Position numbers and translations under genes: made by a program
Assembly (NCBI GenBank): GCA_965206405.1
Contig: CBDBJQ010000006.1
Coordinates: forward strand, 558,001 to 622,000
Origin: CBDBJQ01 sp965206405
GTDB lineage: Bacteria; Pseudomonadota; Alphaproteobacteria; UBA8366
Direction: 5' to 3'
DNA: 64,000 nt
Part shown: positions 9,564 through 17,574 of the stretch, piece by piece
Layout: every line of letters starts with the position of its first letter
How positions within the stretch are numbered: the first letter of the stretch is position 1
Notes under the pieces: generated by a model
What the model saw: the letters and a program-made list of their open reading frames with translations, nothing else
What the model was told of the DNA's origin: nothing
The model's database searches: none

Positions 9564-9848
9564 ATGGCCAGACGATGCATGATCACGGGCAAGGGTGTGC
9601 AGGCCGGCAATAATGTTAGCCATGCCCACAACAAGACCCGCCGTAGGTTTCTGCCGAACATCCGGCGCGCTTCGCTGTACAGCGATGCGCTCGGCGGCAT
9701 GGTTCGCCTGCGTCTCACCGCCAACGCCATGCGCACCATCGACAAGAAGGGCGGCCTCGACGCTTTCCTGAAGGGAACGCCCGATCGCAAGCTGCCCATC
9801 GAGGCACGGCGTCTCAAGAAGCGCATCCTCGCCAGGGCTGCCGGCTGA
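9564..9848 (+). CDS. rpmB: 50S ribosomal protein L28
   Basis: A 94-residue basic protein with the L28 signature start MARRCMITGKGVQAGNNVSH, then NKTRRRFLPN and a C-terminal Lys/Arg-rich helix. It is part of the large ribosomal subunit. GAGGAGAG lies just upstream of the ATG at 9564, a strong ribosome-binding site. The length fits the slightly long alphaproteobacterial form. The stop codon lies within the first unit of a 14-bp tandem repeat, so a repeat expansion or contraction would not change the protein. It appears monocistronic. Confidence 0.96.
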   Translation: MARRCMITGKGVQAGNNVSHAHNKTRRRFLPNIRRASLYSDALGGMVRLRLTANAMRTIDKKGGLDAFLKGTPDRKLPIEARRLKKRILARAAG

Positions 9849-9890
9849 GACGCATCGGCTGAGACGCATCGGCTGAGACGCATCGGCTGG
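9843..9890 (+). repeat. Three tandem 14-bp repeats over the rpmB stop codon
   Basis: Unit GGCTGAGACGCATC at 9843, 9857 and 9871, perfect in all three, plus a partial fourth. The first unit contains the rpmB stop codon. Confidence 0.9.
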
Positions 9891-9979
9891 GACACGCCAA
9901 ACGGTACCGGCAGGGGCCAACGCCGCCCGCTAAAGTCTCCGCCCCGCTTCCCCGCCCGATTCCTTATCTCGGGACGCCT

Positions 9980-11227
9980 GTGGACTATCCTGGTTTTTCC
10001 TTTTCCGTTCGCGTCGAGGACCCGTCGAGCCGCGCGCGGCTCGGCCGCCTCGAGACTCCGCATGGCGGCCTCGACACGCCCGCCTTCATATTCTGTGCTA
10101 CCCACGGCGCCATAAAGGCAGCATCCGCGGAGGATCTCCACGAGGCGGCGGCCGACATCGTACTGGCCAACACCTTCCACATGATGCTCCGGCCCGGCGA
10201 CGGGCTGGTCGAGAGAATGGGCGGCCTGCATGCCTTCATGAACTGGGACGGACCGATCCTGACCGATAGCGGCGGTTTCCAGATTTTCAGTCTCGGCGCC
10301 GCCGCCGGAGGCGAAATCAAGAACCGTGCCGCGCCTTCGCGCACGCCGCTCCTAAGCAAGATCACTGAGGAGGGGGCTGCGTTCCGCTCACCCTACGGGG
10401 GTGAGCACCTGACCCTGACGCCGGAAAAGGCGATCCGCGTGCAACGCGCGCTGGGCAGCGACTTCGTGGTTGTGCTCGACGAGTGCACGCCTCATCACGT
10501 CGATCGCGACTACACTGCGCAGTCGCTGGCGATGACCCATCGCTGGGCCGACCGTAGTCTCGCCGCCTTTGAAGAGCAGCATGACGGCGCCCAGGCGCTG
10601 TACGGGGTAGTCCAGGGCGGGGTGTGGGAGGATCTGCGCCGGGAGAGCGTTGATTTCATGGCGTCGCGTCCCTTTTTCGGCCACGCTATCGGCGGCTGTC
10701 TCGGCGAGCACGGTGAGCAGATGTATGACATTGTCGCCTGGTCGCTCGGCGATGCGGTGCGGGAACGGCCGGTTCATCTTCTCGGCATCGGCGGTATCGC
10801 TGACATCTGGCGCGGCGTGGCGCTGGGCGTTGACACCTTCGACTGCGTGTCGCCGACCCGTATCGCGCGGCACGGGCAGGCCCTGATGCGCGGTGCCGCA
10901 GGGTTTCGCGGCAATCTGCGGAATGCGCGTTTTCGCGAGGATTCCCGGCCTCTCGAGGCCGGGTGTGACTGCAAGGCCTGCCGCGGCTATACCCGCGCCT
11001 ACATCCATCACCTCGTGCGGGCGGACGAGATACTCGGCCTGCATCTGCTCACGGTTCACAACATCCGTTTCATGACCCGCCTCATGGACGAGATCCGCAC
11101 CTCCCTGCGGGAAGGGCGCTTCGCCGAAGCCTGCACGGCCTGGCTCGCGAATACCGGTACCGGAATCGAGGAGCCCGGAGCCGAAGAGGCCGGGATTACG
11201 GAGGAAGCCGGGGCGTCAGGCGGGTAG
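9980..11227 (+). CDS. tgt: tRNA-guanine transglycosylase (queuine/preQ1 insertion)
   Basis: Exchanges guanine for preQ1 at position 34 of GUN-anticodon tRNAs, the first tRNA-bound step to queuosine. The TIM-barrel markers are all present: substrate-site DSGGFQIFS, GVVQGGVWEDLR, the GIGGIADIWRG loop, the nucleophile region GVDTFDCVSPTR, and the zinc site CDCKACRGYTRAYIHHL (three Cys and a His). Start is GTG at 9980, with no better ATG nearby. At 415 residues it is slightly longer than usual because of a Glu/Ala-rich C-terminal tail. It is convergent with accA, only 5 bases between stop codons. No queA is visible in the window. Confidence 0.95.
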   Translation: MDYPGFSFSVRVEDPSSRARLGRLETPHGGLDTPAFIFCATHGAIKAASAEDLHEAAADIVLANTFHMMLRPGDGLVERMGGLHAFMNWDGPILTDSGGFQIFSLGAAAGGEIKNRAAPSRTPLLSKITEEGAAFRSPYGGEHLTLTPEKAIRVQRALGSDFVVVLDECTPHHVDRDYTAQSLAMTHRWADRSLAAFEEQHDGAQALYGVVQGGVWEDLRRESVDFMASRPFFGHAIGGCLGEHGEQMYDIVAWSLGDAVRERPVHLLGIGGIADIWRGVALGVDTFDCVSPTRIARHGQALMRGAAGFRGNLRNARFREDSRPLEAGCDCKACRGYTRAYIHHLVRADEILGLHLLTVHNIRFMTRLMDEIRTSLREGRFAEACTAWLANTGTGIEEPGAEEAGITEEAGASGG

Positions 11228-11232
11228 GGTCT

Positions 11233-12189
11233 TCAGGCTGGGGTCTGGCGGCCCATGGCGAGGAACTTCTCCCGTCGCCGCGCCTGCAACGTGTTTCCGT
11301 CGGTGTCGCAAAGAGTCTCGAATGCGGCCTCGATCCGGTTGCCGAGTGCCCGACTCATCGCATTGCTGTCGCGATGGGCGCCGCCGAGCGGCTCGCGGAT
11401 CACCTCGTCGATCAGGTGCAGTCGCTGGAGATCCTGCGCCGTCAGGCGCAGTGCCTGGGCTGCGGTCTGCGCCTGCTCGGCGCTGCGCCAGAGAATCGAG
11501 GCGCATCCTTCGGGAGAGATCACCGAGTAGATGCTGTGCTCGAGCATGATGATGTGATCCGCGGCGGCCAGCGCCACGGCGCCGCCGGAGCCACCCTCGC
11601 CGATGATGGCACTGACGAGAGGGACGCGGATTGCAAGGCAAGTGTCGATGCAGCGGGCGATCGCCTCGGACTGGCCGCGCTCCTCGGCGTCGACGCCGGG
11701 ATAGGCGCCGGGGGTATCGACCAGCGAGATTACCGGTAACCGGAACCGCTCGGCGAGACGCATCAGTCGCTGCGCCTTGCGGTACCCTTCCGGGCGCGCC
11801 ATACCGAAATTATGGGTGACACGGCTGTGGGTGCTCGCACCCTTCTCGTGTCCTATGAGCACGCAACTGCGGCCACGGAACCGTGCCGGTCCGCCGAGAA
11901 TCGCCTGATCTTCGGCGAAGGTCCGGTCGCCGGCGAACGGCATGAACTCGTCGAACAGATCGGCCGCATAATCGCGGAAATGCGGCCGCTCGGGATGCCG
12001 GGCGACCTGCACTTTCTGCCAGGGCGAGAGATCCTGATAGGTCTGGCGCAACAGGCGGCGCGCCTTGACCTGCAGCTTGTCGACCTCGTCGGCGATATTG
12101 ATTTCGGCCCCGTCCGACAGGTGACGCAACTCGTCGATCTTGCCTTCGATCTCTGCGAGCTTTTGCTCGAAGTCGAGGAAAACCTTCAT
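11233..12189 (-). CDS. accA: Acetyl-CoA carboxylase carboxyltransferase subunit alpha
   Basis: The alpha half of the carboxyltransferase that moves carboxyl from biotin on AccB to acetyl-CoA, giving malonyl-CoA for fatty acid synthesis. The 318-residue length is typical. The N-terminal coiled coil (FEQKLAEIEGKIDELRHL) precedes a crotonase-like domain with RFRGRSCVLIGHEKG, LVDTPGAYPGVDAEERGQ and IIGEGGSGGAVALA, all AccA signatures. It lies downstream of xerD on the same strand after a 178-base gap that includes an AT-rich stretch (around 12236-12275), so it may have its own promoter. accD is not in this window. Confidence 0.96.
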   Translation of the reverse strand: MKVFLDFEQKLAEIEGKIDELRHLSDGAEINIADEVDKLQVKARRLLRQTYQDLSPWQKVQVARHPERPHFRDYAADLFDEFMPFAGDRTFAEDQAILGGPARFRGRSCVLIGHEKGASTHSRVTHNFGMARPEGYRKAQRLMRLAERFRLPVISLVDTPGAYPGVDAEERGQSEAIARCIDTCLAIRVPLVSAIIGEGGSGGAVALAAADHIIMLEHSIYSVISPEGCASILWRSAEQAQTAAQALRLTAQDLQRLHLIDEVIREPLGGAHRDSNAMSRALGNRIEAAFETLCDTDGNTLQARRREKFLAMGRQTPA

Positions 12190-12367
12190 TTCAATACCGT
12201 CACCATCGCCGCCCGCCTGATTCGAAGCATCCTACCATATTTTGCGTTATCGGTGCCACGACTTTTACAAATGTTGCATCGGCTGAAACGACAGATATTG
12301 GCCGAGGCAACGGCCGGAGGATGGCCGGGCGGGCCGGAAAGCCGCGCAGGCCGGAAAGCCGGGCAGG

Positions 12368-13393
12368 TTACTTCCGGCGGTTCTGTCGCGGCGGAGGGTT
12401 GGCCAGCGGGTGCATGTCGCGGATCAGGGATTTCAGGCGTTCGTCGAGCACGTGAGTATAGATCTGGGTCGTCGAGATATCAGCGTGCCCGAGCAGTTGC
12501 TGGAGCGCACGCAAATCGACGCCATTGGCGAGCAAGTGGCTGGCGAAAGTGTGACGCAGCAGGTGCGGGCTGACCGCTGCCGGGTCTATGCCGCATTCGC
12601 CGGCGACGGCGCGCAGCATCTGGTCGAGGCGGCGGCGCGTCAGGTGCCCGGCGGCGCTGTGGGACGGGAACAACCATGGCGATTCCCGGTTTTCCGGGAT
12701 AAAGGCGTCGCGCGCCTCGAGATAGACCCTGATCGCATCCCGAGCGGTGCCGGTGAGGGGCACCATGCGCTCACGGCCACCCTTGCCGCGGACGAACAGG
12801 ATTTCCCGCCGGCCCGTCACCGCGGTGAGCGGCAGTGAGACCATTTCCGACGCGCGCAGGCCGGTCGCGTAAAGCAGCTCGATCAACGCCGCGAGGCGCA
12901 GCCCCACCGGATCCTTGCGGGCGTGCGCTGCCGTGAGCAGTCGGTCGACTTCCGCTTCGGTCAGGTGTTTCGGCACCGTCTGCCGGCGTCGCGGGCCGTC
13001 GACGGTTACCGACGGATCATCGCTGCGATACTCTTCCTGATGCAGGAAGCGAAAAAACTGCCGGATCGCCGACAACTTGCGCGCGGCCGTGACAGGCTTG
13101 AGTCCGGCATCGGCAAGGCTGATGAGGTGGCTGCGGACATCTTCGTGCGTGGCGTCCAGCGGCGTCCTGCCGCGGCTGGTAAGCCATTCGGAAAACACCT
13201 CGATGTCCCTGCGATAGGCGGCGATGGTGTTGGCTGCGGCACCGCGCTCTGCCGCCATCATGTCGAGAAACAGGTCGATCAGGTTCCGGGATGCAGGTTC
13301 GGCCCGGATTGGTTCAGCCGCGCTTGGTTCAGCCGCGCTTGGTTCAGCCGCGCTTGGTTCAGCCGCGCTTGGTTCAGCCGGGGTTTCGGGCAC
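12368..13393 (-). CDS. xerD: Tyrosine recombinase XerD
   Basis: Site-specific recombinase that with XerC resolves chromosome dimers at dif. The N-terminal SAM-like core-binding domain (AAERGAAANTIAAYRRDIE) is followed by the catalytic domain with the full tyrosine-recombinase set: Arg in LYATGLRASEMVSL, Lys in VRGKGGRERMVPL, HLLRH, LGHADISTTQIYTH with the nucleophile Tyr. The first 30 residues are unusual, made of near-perfect AEPSA five-residue repeats encoded by a 15-bp DNA repeat. An internal start after these would give a more normal length, but I see no clear ribosome-binding site there. It begins 5 bases after the upstream 689-residue gene and is probably co-transcribed with it. Confidence 0.92.
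   Translation of the reverse strand: MPETPAEPSAAEPSAAEPSAAEPSAAEPIRAEPASRNLIDLFLDMMAAERGAAANTIAAYRRDIEVFSEWLTSRGRTPLDATHEDVRSHLISLADAGLKPVTAARKLSAIRQFFRFLHQEEYRSDDPSVTVDGPRRRQTVPKHLTEAEVDRLLTAAHARKDPVGLRLAALIELLYATGLRASEMVSLPLTAVTGRREILFVRGKGGRERMVPLTGTARDAIRVYLEARDAFIPENRESPWLFPSHSAAGHLTRRRLDQMLRAVAGECGIDPAAVSPHLLRHTFASHLLANGVDLRALQQLLGHADISTTQIYTHVLDERLKSLIRDMHPLANPPPRQNRRK
13311..13380 (-). repeat. 15-bp tandem repeat encoding AEPSA units in xerD
   Basis: Unit GGTTCAGCCGCGCTT on the plus strand, about 4.7 perfect copies, in frame with the xerD N-terminus. The unit is a multiple of three, so copy-number change would alter protein length without a frameshift. Confidence 0.95.
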
Positions 13394-13398
13394 TGCCT

Positions 13399-15468
13399 TT
13401 AGAGTCCTGCGCCCAGTGCCGCCTCCACGGCCAGCGCCGTCGCTTCTTCGGTGAGTCCGACAGTGTTCAGCGCAGCGATAGCGTCCTGGAGCAGCAGCGG
13501 ATCAGTGGGCAGCTGTGGTGTGCGGGCAAGCGCGGCGAGGATGAGAGTGAGCGTTTCTCCAACCCGGCGTTCGGCTGCGCTGCGCCGCATGGTGATGTGC
13601 AGGGCCGGAGGCGTTGGATTCTCCGCTGCACTCTCCGCTGCACTCTCCGCTGCGGTGAACTCTGTTGCGGCGGTAGCAGCGGCGGCCTGTTCGCGCCACA
13701 CCGACATCGGAACCACGGTGTCAGTTGTTTCGATCAACGCAAGGCCGAGGGTGATGTCGCTCTTCGTCGAGCTGTTGGCTTCACGCGTCGCCAGGCGAGC
13801 GTCTCGCCATTGCGCCGGTGCGTCGTGGGAGTCAGTTTCCCTTGTAAGCATGGCGAATAGGATCAGTTCGTCGATCACCGGTGTCTTCTCCCCGGTGCTT
13901 TCTCCGGCGTCCTGTGCCGCGGTTGCCCAGTTTCGAGCCAGTTCGGTTTCTCCGGCGGCATGAAAAATGCGCACCGCGATAGGTGCGAAGCGGGCGAGTT
14001 CCGGCGATGCGGCGATGTCCTTGATCAGCGGCAGATAGAGTTCGGCGGTAAGTGCATAGCCGCCATCGTTTCGGATTCCAGTGTTTTGAATTCCGACGTT
14101 TTGGGCTGTAGCCAGTGCCCATCCGGCGATCGTGAGCTGCGTCGCCGGCGCCTCTTCCGACAGGGCGGCCTGGTAGAGTAGGGCGCGGCCGCGGGGTGCG
14201 GGCATCGTTGCGACAGAGCTCTGGGGATCTGCGAAGAACTCCTCCTCGAAACGCGCGGCGGTGTAGAGTTCGGCGAGCTCCGAGATGTCGGCGGCGCCGG
14301 CTGCGGCGGCTCGTTCCATCGCCACCATCCGCGTCTCCAGGGTCGCGTTCGGGTTGAGCGCCACCGCCCGGGTAACGGCGAGAGGGATTTCGGCCCAGAG
14401 GTTGTCGGCGATCGGCAGGTTGGCGAGGCGAAGCATGGCGGCCTCGATCGCATTCGACGGTGCCTGTGCGGGGGCTTCCAGCTCGGCCGCTGTTTCGATG
14501 CCTGTTGCTTCGATGCCTGTTGCTTCGATGCCTGTTGCTTCGATGCCTGTTGCTTCGATGCCTGTTTCCGATACTGGATTCTGTCGATTTTTCGCCTGCG
14601 CTCCGGTCTGTGTTTGCGGGTTCTGGTCGTCTGCGCCGGCAATCAGACGCCGGGCGAGATCGTGGAACATGCCGCCGGTATCATCCTCACGGTCAGAGAG
14701 CAGCTCCGTTCCGAGCGCTGCTCCCTCGAGATCGCCTGCGAGGATCTGGCAGAAGGTCAACAGGCGTTGCCAATAGGCCTCGGTGAGAAAGTCGCCGTCT
14801 GTCGTCCCGTCCGTCACCAGCCGGCAGGCCTGGCCGTAATCCTGGGTCAGAAGCCCGGCCTCGGCGACAAGGCGCCGCACATCTGCGTCAGGCCGGGCGT
14901 TGAGGGCAAGCTGGCCGAGTTCCTGGGCATTGCTGACGGCACCCAGGGCCATCAGCCGCTCGAGGCGGGCGAAAATCACGCCGTTCGGCAGCCCCTCTTT
15001 TTGCTCGGCTTCCGTTATCTCGCCGAGAGCAACCGGCGACAGCAACAGGCGCCGTGCGAGATTGCGCAGTGTCGGCGAGAAGATTGGTGCCGGGATGCGT
15101 GCAATCAGTTCTCGGACCGCGCCGCGCGGGGTGCCCCGCCACATCTCGATCGGAAGCGCGCCTTCGGCCGGCCCAAGGAGTCCGATCATGTTCGGATCCG
15201 GCTTCTCCAGGGGAATGGTGTCGACACCGTCGCGCCTGTCAGTATTTGCGGCGTCACCCGTGGACGGCGCGGCGGGGGCAACAGGGGTTGCGGGGGTGGT
15301 CGTGATGCCGGTGCCGGAGGCAGCAGGTACGATGGGGGCGCTGGACGTGCCGGGAGTTCTGGGGACGAGCGGCTTTTTTTCGATGAGCGGCGTCTGTCCA
15401 ACCGCAGGAGATGCAGACAGGATCAGCGCTGCGGCGAGCGCGGCCCTAGCGGGGAAACGTGGAATCAT
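13399..15468 (-). CDS. Exported 689-residue alanine-rich protein of unknown function
   Basis: A signal peptide (MIPRFPARAALAAALILSASP) is followed by a Pro/Thr/Ala-rich linker (about residues 25-75), so the protein is probably periplasmic. The rest is alpha-helical, Ala/Leu/Glu-rich and divided into helical hairpins like TPR/SEL repeats, though I cannot name a domain. Around residues 300-325 lies a run of ATGIE pentapeptides and near 600 a SAAE run, both from DNA tandem repeats. Similar long proteins next to xerD in related genomes are sometimes labelled 'antifreeze glycopeptide'-like, a compositional name that I would not trust. It sits between a small membrane protein (23-base overlap) and xerD (5-base gap). 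Function unknown. Confidence 0.8.
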   Translation of the reverse strand: MIPRFPARAALAAALILSASPAVGQTPLIEKKPLVPRTPGTSSAPIVPAASGTGITTTPATPVAPAAPSTGDAANTDRRDGVDTIPLEKPDPNMIGLLGPAEGALPIEMWRGTPRGAVRELIARIPAPIFSPTLRNLARRLLLSPVALGEITEAEQKEGLPNGVIFARLERLMALGAVSNAQELGQLALNARPDADVRRLVAEAGLLTQDYGQACRLVTDGTTDGDFLTEAYWQRLLTFCQILAGDLEGAALGTELLSDREDDTGGMFHDLARRLIAGADDQNPQTQTGAQAKNRQNPVSETGIEATGIEATGIEATGIEATGIETAAELEAPAQAPSNAIEAAMLRLANLPIADNLWAEIPLAVTRAVALNPNATLETRMVAMERAAAAGAADISELAELYTAARFEEEFFADPQSSVATMPAPRGRALLYQAALSEEAPATQLTIAGWALATAQNVGIQNTGIRNDGGYALTAELYLPLIKDIAASPELARFAPIAVRIFHAAGETELARNWATAAQDAGESTGEKTPVIDELILFAMLTRETDSHDAPAQWRDARLATREANSSTKSDITLGLALIETTDTVVPMSVWREQAAAATAATEFTAAESAAESAAENPTPPALHITMRRSAAERRVGETLTLILAALARTPQLPTDPLLLQDAIAALNTVGLTEEATALAVEAALGAGL
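13619..13654 (-). repeat. 12-bp tandem repeat in the 689-residue gene
   Basis: Three copies of a unit close to CTCTCCGCTGCA on the plus strand, the outer two with end differences. It encodes an Ala/Ser/Glu run in frame. Confidence 0.8.
14496..14570 (-). repeat. 15-bp tandem repeat encoding ATGIE units
   Basis: Unit CGATGCCTGTTGCTT repeats four times perfectly plus a fifth diverged copy. It lies in frame inside the 689-residue gene and gives the ATGIE pentapeptide run. Confidence 0.95.
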
Positions 15469-15592
15469 CGAGCGTTTTCTCGACGGTTCTAGTCGGCGGC
15501 GAAATGCTTGTCTCGCCGATCACCAACAGTCCGACGACGATCAGTACCAGGACAGCAAGAGCGGCGAGAATCTGCGTTTTTCCGAAAGCCAC
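15446..15592 (-). CDS. Small single-span membrane protein
   Basis: A 48-residue product from GTG at 15592: a short charged start, then a hydrophobic helix (ILAALAVLVLIVVGLLVIG, about residues 9-27) and a polar tail. It looks like a one-pass inner-membrane protein. An upstream in-frame ATG at 15667 would give 73 residues, and I cannot rule it out. The 3' end overlaps the following exported-protein gene by 23 bases, which suggests translational coupling and possibly joint function. No family recognised. Confidence 0.5.
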   Translation of the reverse strand: MAFGKTQILAALAVLVLIVVGLLVIGETSISPPTRTVEKTLDDSTFPR

Positions 15593-15769
15593 TAGGTTTT
15601 CTCGGGAGTCATCAAAACGTTTCGTCAGACAGCGCTTCGCGGTTGATGGCAGAATGGATTGCCGCAAACCGTTTCAGGCATTACTCTGAACCCGCCGTGA
15701 CGATTCTGCGCAGTCTATCGGTGCGGCGCAGGCAATTCAACGTTGCCGGCCCGATTGCCGGCCGGGCAC

Positions 15770-16381
15770 ATGTCTTCCTCTTCTCTCTCTTCCCTGACGC
15801 TTTTCCGACCTGTTGTGCTGATCGGCATGATGGGTGTTGGCAAGACTGTGGTCGGACGCTGTCTGGCTTCCTGTCTCGGGGCCGATTTCGTTGACGCCGA
15901 TGAGGAGATCGAGGCTGCCGCCGGATGCAGTATCCCGGAAATCTTCCGCTTGCATGGCGAGGCCGCTTTCCGGACCGCTGAGCGGCAGGTGATTGAGCGG
16001 CTACTCAATGACGCGCCCCGTATCATTGCCCTCGGTGGCGGCGCCTTTATGAATGCGCAGACGCGCGAGGTGATCGCGGCGCGCGCCGTGTCGGTCTGGC
16101 TCAATGGCGACATCGAGCTGCTCTGGAAACGGGTCAGCCGCCGCCTGGAGCGGCGAGACGACCGGCCGATGCTGATGACCGAGAACCCGCGGGCAACCCT
16201 CGAACAGCTGATCGCAGAGCGCGATCCGATCTACGCGAAGGCCGATATCGTCATTGAGGTCTCGGATGCGCCCCGCGCCGAGACAGCCGGCGCGGTGATC
16301 GAGGCGCTACGCCAGCAGATAAACCAACAGGCAAGCCAGCAGACAGGCGGCGACGACCGATGCCGCCAGAACAGCCGATGA
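15770..16381 (+). CDS. aroK: Shikimate kinase
   Basis: Phosphorylates shikimate with ATP in the fifth step of the chorismate pathway. The P-loop is LIGMMGVGKTVVGR, followed by the shikimate-binding DADEEIE, IPEIFRLHGEAAFR and IIALGGGAFMN, then the LID segment RRLERRDDRPML. From ATG 15770 it has 203 residues, a normal length with a short C-terminal extension. An in-frame start at 15743 is possible but adds sequence outside the family core. The stop overlaps the likely aroB start (ATGA at 16378), so the two pathway genes are coupled. Confidence 0.95.
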   Translation: MSSSSLSSLTLFRPVVLIGMMGVGKTVVGRCLASCLGADFVDADEEIEAAAGCSIPEIFRLHGEAAFRTAERQVIERLLNDAPRIIALGGGAFMNAQTREVIAARAVSVWLNGDIELLWKRVSRRLERRDDRPMLMTENPRATLEQLIAERDPIYAKADIVIEVSDAPRAETAGAVIEALRQQINQQASQQTGGDDRCRQNSR

Positions 16382-17574
16382 CGACATCGGGTTCGGGTGC
16401 TGGCCGGCGACCCGCAACGGATGCATCGGCGGACGTACCGGCCGACACGCCGGCGGAAGACGGCGACGAAACCGTCCAGGTCGATCTCGGCGCGCGTAGC
16501 TACGACATCGTCGTCGGCGCAGGACTTCTTGACCGGGCGGGAACGCTCCTCGCTCCGGTTCTCGGGGGCGGGCCGACCGTCATCGTAACCGATGAGATCG
16601 TGGCCGGCCTGCATTTGCCGGTACTGACGGAGTCTCTCGCGGCGGCCGACCGGACCTGCGAGACCGTGATCCTACCGCCTGGCGAACAGACCAAGAGCTT
16701 CCGTCATCTCGAGGAGCTCCTCGACGCCCTGATCGCAGCCGACGTCGACCGAACCTCGACCGTGATCGCTTTCGGCGGCGGCGTCATCGGCGATCTGGCC
16801 GGGCTGGCCGCAGCGCTGGTTCTGCGCGGCGTCGACTATGTACAGATCCCGACAACCCTGCTGGCGCAGGTCGACAGTTCGGTTGGCGGCAAGACCGCGA
16901 TCGACACACACCAGGGCAAGAACCTCGTCGGCGCCTTCTATCAGCCGCGCATGGTACTGGCCGACATCGACGTTCTTGATTCCCTGCCGCGGCGGGAACT
17001 GCTCGCAGGCTATGCCGAGATCGTCAAATACGGCCTGATCGGCGATGCCGGTTTCTTCGCCTGGCTCGAGGAGCACGCCGTAGCGCTGCTCGCCGGCGAT
17101 CGCATCGCGCGACGTAACGCCGTCGCCGTGAGTTGCCGGGCCAAGGCGGCGGTCGTCGCCGCAGACGAGCACGAAGCGGGTGCGCGGGCGCTACTCAATC
17201 TCGGCCACAGCTTCGCCCATGCCCTTGAGGCCGAGGCCGGATACGGTGACGCCTTGCTGCATGGCGAGGCGGTCGCTGCGGGGATGGTGATGGCTTTCGA
17301 TCTGTCGGTTGCGCTCGATCTTTGTCCTGCCGACGACGCTGCCCGCCTGCGCCGCCATTTTGCGGCGGTGGGTCTCAGTGCAGCGCCGCCCCCGGTGCAG
17401 GGCCTGGCCTGGGATGCAGCCCGCCTGCTCGCGCGTATGGGGCGGGACAAGAAGGTCCGGGACGGCAGGAAGACATTGATTCTCGCGCGCGGCATCGGCG
17501 AGGCCTTTGCCAGCGATGCGGCAGAGGATACGGAAATCCTGAATATCCTTGAACAGGCGGTCACGATGTCATGA
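16378..17574 (+). CDS. aroB: 3-dehydroquinate synthase
   Basis: NAD- and metal-dependent cyclisation of DAHP to 3-dehydroquinate, the second step toward chorismate. Visible signatures are the NAD loop AFGGGVIGDLAGLAAA, the substrate segment IPTTLLAQVDSSVGGKTAI, and the metal ligands in EIVKYGLIGD, NLGHSFAHALE and LLHGEAVAAGM. I chose ATG at 16378, which overlaps the aroK stop; ATG at 16360 would add six residues. About 30 Ala/Asp-rich residues precede the family core. Its own stop overlaps the start of the next gene by 4 bases. Confidence 0.95.
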   Translation: MTTSGSGAGRRPATDASADVPADTPAEDGDETVQVDLGARSYDIVVGAGLLDRAGTLLAPVLGGGPTVIVTDEIVAGLHLPVLTESLAAADRTCETVILPPGEQTKSFRHLEELLDALIAADVDRTSTVIAFGGGVIGDLAGLAAALVLRGVDYVQIPTTLLAQVDSSVGGKTAIDTHQGKNLVGAFYQPRMVLADIDVLDSLPRRELLAGYAEIVKYGLIGDAGFFAWLEEHAVALLAGDRIARRNAVAVSCRAKAAVVAADEHEAGARALLNLGHSFAHALEAEAGYGDALLHGEAVAAGMVMAFDLSVALDLCPADDAARLRRHFAAVGLSAAPPPVQGLAWDAARLLARMGRDKKVRDGRKTLILARGIGEAFASDAAEDTEILNILEQAVTMS

